Assembly: GCA_937922105.1 (NCBI GenBank)
Contig: CAKZVN010000099.1
Span: 1 to 7,401 of the forward strand
Direction of reading: 5' to 3'
Source of the DNA: an uncultured Litorilinea sp.
GTDB lineage: Bacteria; Chloroflexota; Anaerolineae; Caldilineales; Caldilineaceae
DNA: 7,401 nucleotides
In this document: piece by piece, positions 1 through 6,864 of the stretch
How positions within the stretch are numbered: the stretch's first letter is position 1
Layout of the letters: every line of letters begins with the position of its first letter
Program-made: the position numbers and the translations under genes
Notes under the pieces: model-generated
Told to the model about the DNA's origin: nothing
Database searches by the model: none
Seen by the model: the letters and a program-made list of their open reading frames with translations, nothing else

Positions 1-2810
1 CGCGGCGGCAGCGCTGCCACCTCTGCCGGGTCCAACGTGGTGATGGTATTCGGACGGCTGGGCAGGACCTTGCGCCGAAACTCGATCCAGACCACCTCCA
101 GACCGGTCAATTCCACATCGGCCCACAACCCAAGCCCCTCCGGCTCCACCATATAATGACCGGGACCGAGCGGGCTAAACTCCGCCACACAGTCGCCATA
201 TTCCGGCTTGGTGCCGGTGCGGCGCATCATGCCCTCCCAGTCCTCTTTCCAAATATAGACCGGCAGGTTGCGCATCCCTTCCACCTCGACGCGCACCACG
301 CTATAGCCGGGCATGGACCCCGCCGGGCTGACTTTGGCTTCCCACGTTGCGCTCAAGGGCTGGAAAGTGACCAACAGCCCGTTCCTGCCGTCTACCGTCA
401 AATTGTGTTGGAGATACCCCCCTTCCACACTGACGCTATAGACGCCGGGCGGCAGGGCCTCGAACAAAAAAGCATCGTTGGGGTCCACGATCTGGCGTTG
501 TTCATTGCCCACGGCATCGGTCAAGCGCACCAGCTTGCCTGCGCCTTCGGGCACGCTGCCGGTGATCACACTGCGCCCTGTGCGCGGTTCCCCCGCGGGC
601 GCAAAGCTCTCCTCCGCGGCAACCACCAGTTCAATGGTCACCGTGTTTTTGCCGTCCAGCGCGATATCGGAACGCCCAATCGGCTCCCCGGCGCCCACGA
701 TCTCCACCGAATAGAGACCAGGAGCCAACCCCTCGAAGCGAAAGGTGCAATCCGGGCCGACCTCGACTTCCCGGCGGTTGGCTTGGTCATCGGTCAGCCA
801 GACGACCAGCCGTCGTGCCGGCGAGCAGCCGCCGATCACCCGCCCGCGGATGGTGGAGTTGTGCAGTTCACCCGCCACTTGCTCCAGCGCGGTGAAGACA
901 AAGTGAATCACGGGCACAGTCGTGCGCGTGACGCTGACGTTGACATAGGCGGCGTGGGCGCGACCGTCCAAATCGGGCAGACCGTCCACCTCCAGCACAT
1001 AGTCGCCCGGCTCCAGCCCGCTGATCTCACCGCTCACCACCTCTTGGCCCGGTCCGGCGTCGGGCGCCGGCAATAGGGGGACCGGCGTCGAAACCCACCC
1101 GTCGCGCCGCGCAGTGATGGTGACCCCACGCGCGCCCTCCACCTGGCACCGGATCAAGCCGCCCGGCGCGTTGAGCGTGCGCAAGGTATAGCCCCAGCCT
1201 GCCACTGCCAGCTCGACCTCGCGCTGATTGCGCCCGTCCAGCAAAATTCCTGCCACGTGGCTGCCTTCCCCCTGCACGCGCACGTTGTACGCGCCGGGCG
1301 GCAAATCCACAAAGCGAAATGCACCGTCGTCTTTTGCCATCGTCACCCATTCTTCGCCGTCGCTGGTGCGCAGGAGAAGGACAACCGCGCCCGCGCCCCC
1401 GCGTACGCGACCGGACAAGGTGCTGCCGGACAGGGCAGGGGTCTCGGCTAAATCGAAGTTCACGGTGAGATGGGTTTGGCCCGGCGCCAGGCTCACCGGC
1501 TGCTCGACCGCCGTCCCGGCGACGCGCAGGGTATAGTTGCCGGGCGCCAGGTCACCTAGCACATAGCGACTGTTGGCATCCAGTTCGGCGCGTGCGACCT
1601 CGCTGCCCCCGCGCGTCAACAAGATGGTGCGCCGGTCGCCGGCATTGGCGACCGTGCCGTGGATCACCCCGCGCGCGTCCAACGCAACCACGCCCTGCCA
1701 CCGCCGCGCCAGTTTCGGCTCAGCGCGCAGCGCGCGCACAATGGGCAGCACCCCGCCGGGCCAACGTTCGCTATACCATGCGTGATGCTCGCACCAGGCC
1801 GCGGCATTGCCCAAGATCGCATTGCCCAAAAGCCAAAATGCCGTGCAGAAAAAGTAGTCGGGCGCGTTCTGGAAACGGGTGCTCACGCCCATCATAATGC
1901 GACAGGCTTCCAGCGTCTGCGCCATGTGCAGATCGGGCGTCGTCACGGGGTAGCGGGGATCGCTGTCCTCGCCTACGATATAGCCGCACTCGGTAGCCAA
2001 GATGGGGATGCTGCGCCCCAGATGGCGCCGGTTGAGGGCGTCGAAATACTCGTAAGCCAGCCAGCAGGCATGGTCGTCCAAGATGGTTGCGCCGGGGTTG
2101 CAACGCTCCAGGCGCAGCCGGTTCACCTCTTGCAACGTGCGCCCACGCCAGGCATCGTCCCCCCACGGCTCCGCGGCGATGGTCTCATAGAAGCGTTGGG
2201 TATAGGCCGCGCCCTCCTGGTTGCCGATATCATAGGGGTAGTCCAGCGGGCGATTGCGTGAGTAGTTGTGAATGGCCTGCCACACCGGGCCGTTGAAGAG
2301 GTCCTTGCGCCCGCGCGCCACAATCCTGCCCACCAAGTCCCAACGGCTGCCATTGGAGACCGCAGGGACCGCCGGAAATCCCCCGCGCTCCAGGATGGTG
2401 TCCATGTTGGCGATGGCGTTTTCTACCACCAGGTCAATGCCATTGGCAGGTACGCGACCGCCCTTCCACTCGCTGTCCAGGTCCGGCTCGGCGTTAAACT
2501 CGAAATAGCGCACCCCGACGCGCACCAGCGCGTCCAGATGCACCAGCTCGCGAATGTCCAGCGTGCTGGGGTTCGGGGTGGGACGGTAGAGGCGGACGAC
2601 CGGCATGATGCCTTCCGCCAAGAGCAACTCGGCGAAGTCAATCGCGCCGTCGTGGTTGAAAATTTTCACCCACTTGACGCCCATGGCTTTGAGTTCGGGA
2701 ATCCAGAAATCCCGAATCTTGCCTAACCCGACCGTCGAGGCATAACCCAGCGACCAATGCACACCGATTCCGGTATCATTAGCCGGACGGGGATACTCAT
2801 GCAACTCCAT
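1..2810 (-). CDS. Glycoside-hydrolase-like TIM-barrel protein with tandem prealbumin-like repeats (C-terminus outside window)
   Basis: The frame is open for 936 codons from ATG at 2810 to the left edge; an in-frame TGA 24 nt upstream excludes an earlier ATG start. A purine-rich GAGGGGAG lies about 13 nt before the ATG. Residues 1-365 look like a clan GH-A type (beta/alpha)8 barrel: NDTGIGVHW near residue 11, FEFNAEPD with E108 as candidate acid/base, HNYSRNRPLDYPYD near 181, and ILATECGY with E274 as candidate nucleophile. I infer cleavage or binding of a glycan; no GH family number can be assigned by eye. Residues 372-912 are six beta-sandwich repeats of the carboxypeptidase-regulatory/SpaA type. 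No signal peptide or membrane segment is visible: the N-terminus MELHEYPRPA enters the barrel directly, which is odd for a protein with typically extracellular repeats. It is divergent from the thioesterase gene. The open frame is certain; the enzymatic role is tentative, and the barrel could be a non-catalytic or ligand-binding relative. Confidence 0.85.
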   Translation of the reverse strand, partial: MELHEYPRPANDTGIGVHWSLGYASTVGLGKIRDFWIPELKAMGVKWVKIFNHDGAIDFAELLLAEGIMPVVRLYRPTPNPSTLDIRELVHLDALVRVGVRYFEFNAEPDLDSEWKGGRVPANGIDLVVENAIANMDTILERGGFPAVPAVSNGSRWDLVGRIVARGRKDLFNGPVWQAIHNYSRNRPLDYPYDIGNQEGAAYTQRFYETIAAEPWGDDAWRGRTLQEVNRLRLERCNPGATILDDHACWLAYEYFDALNRRHLGRSIPILATECGYIVGEDSDPRYPVTTPDLHMAQTLEACRIMMGVSTRFQNAPDYFFCTAFWLLGNAILGNAAAWCEHHAWYSERWPGGVLPIVRALRAEPKLARRWQGVVALDARGVIHGTVANAGDRRTILLTRGGSEVARAELDANSRYVLGDLAPGNYTLRVAGTAVEQPVSLAPGQTHLTVNFDLAETPALSGSTLSGRVRGGAGAVVLLLRTSDGEEWVTMAKDDGAFRFVDLPPGAYNVRVQGEGSHVAGILLDGRNQREVELAVAGWGYTLRTLNAPGGLIRCQVEGARGVTITARRDGWVSTPVPLLPAPDAGPGQEVVSGEISGLEPGDYVLEVDGLPDLDGRAHAAYVNVSVTRTTVPVIHFVFTALEQVAGELHNSTIRGRVIGGCSPARRLVVWLTDDQANRREVEVGPDCTFRFEGLAPGLYSVEIVGAGEPIGRSDIALDGKNTVTIELVVAAEESFAPAGEPRTGRSVITGSVPEGAGKLVRLTDAVGNEQRQIVDPNDAFLFEALPPGVYSVSVEGGYLQHNLTVDGRNGLLVTFQPLSATWEAKVSPAGSMPGYSVVRVEVEGMRNLPVYIWKEDWEGMMRRTGTKPEYGDCVAEFSPLGPGHYMVEPEGLGLWADVELTGLEVVWIEFRRKVLPSRPNTITTLDPAEVAALPP
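75..1697 (-). repeat. Six tandem beta-sandwich (carboxypeptidase-regulatory-like) protein repeats
   Basis: Within the large minus-strand gene, a signature LxPGxY recurs six times: LAPGNY at residue 421, LPPGAY at 503, LEPGDY at 599, LAPGLY at 695, LPPGVY at 786 and LGPGHY at 881. The spacings are 82, 96, 96, 91 and 95 residues. In most copies the signature is preceded by a strand such as FRF or FLF and followed by an alternating V/L strand (YNVRV, YSVEI, YSVSV), then a D-G-[KR]-N turn (DGRN, DGKN, DGRN in copies 2, 4 and 5). This is the usual core of CarboxypepD_reg/SpaA-like prealbumin folds. The copies are well diverged outside the signature, so they are old domain duplications and not recent DNA repeats. 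More copies may lie beyond the left edge. Confidence 0.8.
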
Positions 2811-2880
2811 CAGCCCTGTCTGTCTCCCCTCTCATCTGCCGACCCGGCGCCTGCGCGACCGGTCGTATGGGGCGCACCGC

Positions 2881-2906
2881 CTCCGGCAAAGATACGCTGC
2901 CCGGAG
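2881..2906 (-). other. Possible leader hairpin of the large minus-strand gene
   Basis: CTCCGG and CCGGAG form a perfect 6-bp stem that can extend by two pairs across a one-base bulge, with a loop of about 9 nt. It falls in the roughly 120-nt transcribed leader between the proposed promoter (2938-2967) and the ATG at 2810. No T-tract follows, so it is not an obvious terminator. A stem of this size is not rare in GC-rich DNA, so a role in mRNA stability or attenuation is only a possibility. Confidence 0.25.
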
Positions 2907-2937
2907 CCGAAAGTCACGGTTCGCGCCCTATCATGGC

Positions 2938-2967
2938 ATTATAGCGACAAGGTTACCCGCTTGTCGA
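2938..2967 (-). promoter_or_regulatory. Sigma-70-like promoter for the large minus-strand gene
   Basis: On the minus strand TCGACA (2967-2962, five of six matches to TTGACA) is followed after 18 nt by a perfect TATAAT (2943-2938). Transcription would start near 2931, leaving a leader of about 120 nt before the ATG at 2810. A consensus -10 is notable in such GC-rich DNA, and the position suits the divergent layout. No comparably good promoter was seen for the plus-strand thioesterase in the same 297-nt intergenic region (2811-3107). Confidence 0.6.
2945..2966. promoter_or_regulatory. Perfect 7-bp dyad inside the promoter spacer (candidate operator)
   Basis: CGACAAG (2945-2951) and CTTGTCG (2960-2966) are exact reverse complements separated by 8 nt. 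On the minus strand the dyad runs from inside the -35 box to just before the -10 box, so a bound protein would sit between the two promoter elements. This is where MerR-family activators and many repressors bind. Directly upstream is a second small palindrome, ACCGC-A-GCGGT (2968-2978). No regulator gene lies in the window, so the binding protein is unknown. Confidence 0.4.
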
Positions 2968-3096
2968 ACCGCAGCGGTGCAACGACTCTCGACCCAAACG
3001 GAGCGAGCCGGGGCGGGGTTCAACATCACCAACATCCAGAGACACACCCCGTCCTGCGTTTGAGTTTGCCGGGAGACGCTAAATACGGTATTGTAC

Positions 3097-3100
3097 AAGG
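3097..3100 (+). promoter_or_regulatory. Ribosome binding site of the thioesterase gene
   Basis: AAGG lies 7 nt before the ATG at 3108. It decides between this start and earlier in-frame starts as far back as 2757, which would add up to 117 residues without hotdog character and would overlap the start and promoter of the divergent gene. Confidence 0.55.
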
Positions 3101-3107
3101 CGCAACT

Positions 3108-3578
3108 ATGGAGCACACCCAGCCACACGCCAACCATCGCCCACTGCTCGCCGACGACTTTGCACGGTTATCGGCGCGCCTTGCCGGCGGCCTTCCCGGT
3201 CATCTCGGCATCGAGTTGGTCGAGGCGCGGCCCGGTCACTTGGTCACCCGTCTGACCATTGCGCCCCAGCACGGCGCAGCCAACGGCTATCTGCACGCGG
3301 GAACGGTGGTGACCTTAGCCGATACGGCGTGCGGCTTCGGCTGCCTGGTCTCTTTGCCGCCGGGCGCGCACAACTTCACCACGGTCGAGTTGAAAAGCAA
3401 CTTTCTCCGCACCGCAACCACGGGAACCATCACTGCGGTCGCGCAGTTGATCCACGGCGGACGACGCACCCAAGTCTGGGATGCCACAGTCTATGACTCG
3501 GCGCAGCGCGCGATGGCGCTCTTCCGCTGTACCCAGATGCTCCTCTATCCCGACATGACAAACACCGCCGCGGGATAG
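3108..3578 (+). CDS. PaaI-family hotdog-fold thioesterase
   Basis: This 156-residue protein is a single hotdog domain, the normal size for PaaI/YbgC-like acyl-CoA thioesterases, which hydrolyse acyl- or aryl-CoA thioesters in the cytoplasm, usually as tetramers. The family signature is clear at residues 53-78: N59-G60, then LHAGT (H63, G65) and LADTACGFG with D72 on the long central helix. PaaI proteins usually have HGG where this one has HAG. The beta-sheet half follows, with TTVELKSNFLRTA (91-103) and a final strand ending FRCTQMLLY. Family assignment is confident; the acyl-CoA substrate cannot be read from the sequence. The gene is divergent from the large minus-strand gene and lies 163 nt before the MoxR gene on the same strand. 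That gap and an intervening hairpin argue against tight coupling. Confidence 0.88.
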   Translation: MEHTQPHANHRPLLADDFARLSARLAGGLPGHLGIELVEARPGHLVTRLTIAPQHGAANGYLHAGTVVTLADTACGFGCLVSLPPGAHNFTTVELKSNFLRTATTGTITAVAQLIHGGRRTQVWDATVYDSAQRAMALFRCTQMLLYPDMTNTAAG

Positions 3579-3609
3579 CGGACCGGCCTAGACAAGCAAG
3601 GCGCTTCAT

Positions 3610-3625
3610 TGTACGGCGGCGTACA
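3610..3625. other. 6-bp inverted repeat between thioesterase and MoxR genes
   Basis: TGTACG (3610-3615) and CGTACA (3620-3625) are perfect reverse complements around a GCGG tetraloop, starting 32 nt after the thioesterase stop. Only a broken pyrimidine stretch (CACTTTCG) follows, so it is a poor intrinsic terminator; an operator for the MoxR gene or an mRNA 3'-end stabiliser fits equally well. The rest of the 163-nt gap (3579-3741) holds no convincing promoter; the best pair, TTGTGC and TATCGC with an 18-nt spacer (3649-3678), matches the consensus in only three bases each. Confidence 0.35.
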
Positions 3626-3741
3626 CACTTTCGTGAGCGGATCGCCTATTGTGCAAGGGGTTGGTTTCCGTCTATCGCGCCGGCGGCGAAATCGCAGCCA
3701 CAGGATGCACTTGAACGACCCAAAGGGGCAAGAAAACGCGC

Positions 3742-4695
3742 ATGACTATCGTACAAACCATCGGCGAGCGGGTGCTGCGCAATGTGCAACAGGTCATCGT
3801 CGGCAAAGATGCCGAAATTCGCATGACCTTGTTGGCGCTTTTGTGCGAGGGGCACCTGTTGATTGAAGACGTGCCCGGCGTAGGCAAGACCATGCTCGCC
3901 CGCGCCATTGCACGCAGCGTCGGATGCACCTTCCGTCGCATCCAATTCACACCCGACATGCTGCCCAGCGATGTCACCGGCGTGAGCATCTATAACCAAA
4001 AAACCATGGAGTTCGAGTTCCGCCCCGGCCCCATCATGGCGCAAATCGTCCTCACCGACGAAATCAACCGCGCCACGCCCAAGACCCAGTCTGCGCTTTT
4101 GGAAGCCATGGAGGAACGCCAAGTCACCGTAGATGGGCGCACCTACCCCATGGCCCGCCCCTTCCTGGTACTCGCCACCCAGAACCCCATCGAATATGAA
4201 GGAACCTTCCCCCTGCCCGAAGCGCAGGTAGACCGTTTCCTCATGCGCATTCACTTGGGCTATCCCGGCAAAACCCATGAAGTGGACATGCTCACGCGCC
4301 AATCCAATCGCCACCCCATCCAAGCGCTGGAACAGGTTGTGGCATTGGAGGAACTCGTGGAAGCACAGGAGGCCATCCGCCAGGTCTATGTGGACGACCT
4401 GGTCAAGGCCTACATCGTAGACTTGGTGACCACCACGCGCGACCATCCCGACATCTACCTGGGGGCTAGCCCGCGCGGCAGTCTGGCGCTCTTCTTGGCC
4501 TCGCGCGCCTGGGCCGCGCTGGAGGGCCGCGACTACGTGGTGCCCGACGACGTGAAGCGCCTGGCGGAAGCCACGCTCGCCCACCGCCTGATCGTCAGCC
4601 CCTCGGCGCGCATCAAGAACGTCACCCCGCGCCAAGTGATTGACGAAGCGCTCAAGCATACGCCTGTGCCGGGAGCGCGGGTCAAGGTACGCTAG
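3742..4695 (+). CDS. MoxR-family AAA+ ATPase
   Basis: This 317-residue protein is a full-length MoxR-type AAA+ ATPase, a cytoplasmic chaperone-like ATPase thought to help assemble or activate partner complexes, often with VWA-fold proteins. Visible motifs are Walker A DVPGVGKT (43-50), the family stretch FTPDMLPSDVTG (69-80), Walker B VLTDEINR (103-110, with D106 and E107), LLEAMEERQV (119-128), sensor 1 ATQNP (145-149), FPLPEAQVDRF (156-167) with the likely arginine finger region, and sensor 2 GASPRG (241-246, R245). All catalytic residues appear intact. ATG 3742 is the only usable start near the N-terminus: an in-frame TGA at 3712 is followed by no other start codon. The ribosome site is weak (AAAGGGG, 13 nt upstream). 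The DUF58 gene follows after 24 nt, the standard partner arrangement. Confidence 0.95.
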   Translation: MTIVQTIGERVLRNVQQVIVGKDAEIRMTLLALLCEGHLLIEDVPGVGKTMLARAIARSVGCTFRRIQFTPDMLPSDVTGVSIYNQKTMEFEFRPGPIMAQIVLTDEINRATPKTQSALLEAMEERQVTVDGRTYPMARPFLVLATQNPIEYEGTFPLPEAQVDRFLMRIHLGYPGKTHEVDMLTRQSNRHPIQALEQVVALEELVEAQEAIRQVYVDDLVKAYIVDLVTTTRDHPDIYLGASPRGSLALFLASRAWAALEGRDYVVPDDVKRLAEATLAHRLIVSPSARIKNVTPRQVIDEALKHTPVPGARVKVR

Positions 4696-4719
4696 CCCGG
4701 CACTGCCCCGGCCGCGTTT

Positions 4720-6024
4720 ATGTCCTCACGCCTGGTTTTCCTCATTATCGCCACAGTCATCGCCTGGATATTGGCCTTCAACACCGGGCGCGACTTGGCC
4801 TACAACGTGGCTTACTTGCTCACCGCCATCATGGGCTTCAGCTATGCCTGGGCCTGGAACAGTCTGCGCGCCATCGGCCTGCGTCGCATCACGCGCACCC
4901 GGCGCAGCCAGGTCGGTCAATTCGCCGAGGAGCAATTCGAGGTCATCAACCGCGGTCGTCTGCCCAAATTATGGTTGGAAATTAAGGACGAATCCACCCT
5001 GCCCTGGCACGACGCCAGCCGGGTGGTCAGCAACCTAGGTCACAACCAGACCCAGCGCTGGCTGGTCAAGACCCTGTGCACCCAGCGCGGGCGCTTCCGG
5101 CTCGGCCCGCTCACCTTGCACAGCGGCGATCCCATCGGCATCTTCGACGTGGAACAACACATCGAATCCACCAGCAACATTGTGGTCTATCCGTTGATGG
5201 TGGAGTTGACCTCGTTTGAGCCGTCCATCTCGGAGCTTTCGGGCGGCGAAGCGCGCCACCGCCGTACCTATCAGATGACCACCAACGTGGCAGGCGTGCG
5301 CGACTATGCACCGGGCGACAGCTTCAACCGCATCCATTGGCCCAGCACGGCGCGCGCCCGGCGCTTGATGGCGAAAGAGTTCGAGTTGGACCCCACCGCG
5401 GATGTGTGGCTCTATCTGGACCTCTGCCGCACCAGCGAACACGGTCTGCCCTGGTCACCGGAGCCGCCGGAGCCGTTCTTCTTCAGCCCGCACGCGCGAC
5501 GCCAACTGCGCTATGAGCTGCCGCCCACCACCACCGAATATGCGGTGACGGTGACCGCCAGCTTGGCACGCTATTTCGTGCTGCGCAATCGCGCCGTGGG
5601 CTTAAGCAGCAGCGCGCGTCTGCGCGAATACATCCAAGCCGATCGCGGCGAGCGCCAACTGACCAAAATTCTCGAGGCGCTAGCCGTGATGCAAGCTACC
5701 GGCACGCTGCCCTTTGCCCATCTCATCGCCAACGACGGCATGCGGCTCAACCGCAACGACACTGTGTTGGCAATCAGCGCGGACCCCAGCCCGGACTGGG
5801 CGATGGCGCTGCATCACCTGCAACGCCGGGGCGTCAACAGCGTGGCAGTGGTGATTGACGGGACCACCTTCGGCGGGACGGAGAGCTATGACGGGGTCTT
5901 TGCCCGCTTGGAAGCCGCCGGTATTCCCGCCTACACCGTGCGCCGCAACGATGACCTCGCCGCCGCGCTGAGCAAGCAAGCCTACCCCAACGAGCGCCCC
6001 GAGTGGGTCAACAACGCTCGCTGA
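4720..6024 (+). CDS. DUF58-domain membrane-anchored protein (MoxR partner)
   Basis: This 434-residue protein begins with two membrane segments (about 5-20 and 27-46), followed by a large domain expected on the cytoplasmic side. The DUF58 hallmark VRDYAPGDSFNRIHWPSTAR occurs at 193-212, followed by LMAKEFE (216-222). Earlier, RGRFRLGPLTLHSGDPIGIF (123-142) matches the usual stretch of this family. From 227 onward it resembles a VWA-like fold (VWLYLDLCRT), but the classical DxSxS metal site is not evident. A proline- and aromatic-rich segment (about 240-271) interrupts this fold. The closing part includes VVIDGTTF (377-384) and GIPAYTVRRNDDLAAAL (401-417). Its role is inferred from family context: MoxR-DUF58 pairs are linked to envelope or stress functions. 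It probably shares a transcript with the MoxR gene. No clear Shine-Dalgarno sequence precedes the ATG, so coupling to upstream translation is possible. Confidence 0.92.
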   Translation: MSSRLVFLIIATVIAWILAFNTGRDLAYNVAYLLTAIMGFSYAWAWNSLRAIGLRRITRTRRSQVGQFAEEQFEVINRGRLPKLWLEIKDESTLPWHDASRVVSNLGHNQTQRWLVKTLCTQRGRFRLGPLTLHSGDPIGIFDVEQHIESTSNIVVYPLMVELTSFEPSISELSGGEARHRRTYQMTTNVAGVRDYAPGDSFNRIHWPSTARARRLMAKEFELDPTADVWLYLDLCRTSEHGLPWSPEPPEPFFFSPHARRQLRYELPPTTTEYAVTVTASLARYFVLRNRAVGLSSSARLREYIQADRGERQLTKILEALAVMQATGTLPFAHLIANDGMRLNRNDTVLAISADPSPDWAMALHHLQRRGVNSVAVVIDGTTFGGTESYDGVFARLEAAGIPAYTVRRNDDLAAALSKQAYPNERPEWVNNAR

Positions 6025-6069
6025 CCCAGATCCCCCACGCGGACAACCACCCTCGCCGTACACTCCCCC

Positions 6070-6864
6070 TCATTGCCTGCGCCCGATCACGATGGCTTCC
6101 AGCAAGGTAAAGAGCAGATCGTCCGCCGTGGTTTCCACCGCGAAGTACGCTGCCGCTGCGGGCGGCGCCTCCAGCAATTGGCGGCGCAGTTCGGCAATCA
6201 CTGCGGGCGCGGCGCCCATGCGCTCGGCCCAGGGGCGAAACTCCATTGCCTTGGCTGCGGTCTCGTGATGCTCCACCGCCAGCCCTGCCGCGGCAAAAGC
6301 GTCCAACCACTCCGGCACGCTCAAGGCGCGCACGTGGCTGGGGTCGCGCAGCTTCTCAAACGCGTTGACATAGGCTGCCGCGACCGGGTCGTCGGGAACC
6401 ACATTGTCCACCACCGCCAGCCGCCCGCCCGGACGCAGCACACGGCGTGCCTCGACCAAAAAACGGGGAATGTCGGGGAAGTGATGGGGCGCGATGCGGC
6501 ACGTCACCAAGTCGAAGCGCCCATCGGCATAGGGGAGCGCCTCGGCGTCCGCAGTCTCCAGTTCCACGTTGGTGATGCCCCGCTCTGTGGCGAGCCGTGC
6601 CGCCACCGGCAACATCTCCGGGGTGATGTCGGTCGCCAAGACATGGGCTACATGGGGCGCCAGGGCAAAGGCCGTATGCCCGGCTGCGGTTGCCACATCC
6701 AGCACTTCCCAAGTGGGCTGCGGGCGCAACAGTTCCACCAGCCGCGCCAAGCTGGCGCCCTGGGCGTGGACCTTGCTGCCGGCATAGGCTGCGGCGTGCG
6801 CGCCGAATTGACGGCGCACCAGGTCTTTTTCGTTGTGATCGATCGGGTGCGGGGCTACGCTCAT
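6070..6864 (-). CDS. Class I SAM-dependent methyltransferase (Methyltransf_11/UbiE-like)
   Basis: This 264-residue protein has the Rossmann-like methyltransferase layout. Motif I is VLDVATAAGHTA (54-65), with D56 and G62. ATDITPEML (77-85) carries D79, the likely ribose-binding acid at the end of strand 2. TADAEALPYADGRFDLVTC (104-122) covers motifs II-III, and RVLRPGGRL (141-149) is the usual post-motif. The opening, RRQFGAHAAAYAGSKVHAQG (17-36), is typical of small-molecule methyltransferases related to UbiE and B. subtilis YcgJ. The usual first glycine of the GxG loop is alanine (A60). The substrate is unknown; a small metabolite is more likely than protein or nucleic acid. The start codon overlaps the stop of the upstream DUF418 gene, so the two are probably co-expressed. 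It converges on the DUF58 gene with only 45 nt between stops (6025-6069) and no visible terminator hairpin. Confidence 0.92.
   Translation of the reverse strand: MSVAPHPIDHNEKDLVRRQFGAHAAAYAGSKVHAQGASLARLVELLRPQPTWEVLDVATAAGHTAFALAPHVAHVLATDITPEMLPVAARLATERGITNVELETADAEALPYADGRFDLVTCRIAPHHFPDIPRFLVEARRVLRPGGRLAVVDNVVPDDPVAAAYVNAFEKLRDPSHVRALSVPEWLDAFAAAGLAVEHHETAAKAMEFRPWAERMGAAPAVIAELRRQLLEAPPAAAAYFAVETTADDLLFTLLEAIVIGRRQ
6861..6864 (-). other. ATGA start-stop overlap between DUF418 and methyltransferase genes
   Basis: On the minus strand the four bases ATGA hold the methyltransferase ATG (6864-6862) and the DUF418 gene TGA (6863-6861). Such overlaps usually mean translational coupling and a shared transcript. 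Confidence 0.85.

Noticed and set aside
156..1076. 306-codon open frame on the plus strand
   Set aside because: It is antisense to the repeat region of the large minus-strand protein. Its translation is rich in H, R and A with no domain character, as expected of a shadow frame.
2963..3026. tRNA-like fragments (GGTTCAAC on the plus strand, CGGTTCGAC on the minus strand)
   Set aside because: They resemble the T-loop, but the flanks do not form a 5-bp T stem and no anticodon or acceptor arm can be folded around them.
3066..3094. TTGCCG and TATTGT with a 17-nt spacer as a thioesterase promoter
   Set aside because: Each box matches only four of six bases, and the implied transcript start near 3101 would leave the AAGG ribosome site outside the message.
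2757..3107. Possible 117-residue N-terminal extension of the thioesterase
   Set aside because: The frame is open, but the extension has no hotdog or targeting character, overlaps the start and promoter of the divergent gene, and an AAGG ribosome site precedes the ATG at 3108.
3646..4659. 337-codon open frame on the minus strand opposite the MoxR gene
   Set aside because: The opposite strand encodes an intact MoxR ATPase with every motif in place. The antisense frame shows no recognisable domain and is a by-product of GC-rich third codon positions.
6025..6069. Bidirectional terminator between the convergent DUF58 and methyltransferase genes
   Set aside because: The 45 nt contain no stem-loop with a T-tract on either strand.
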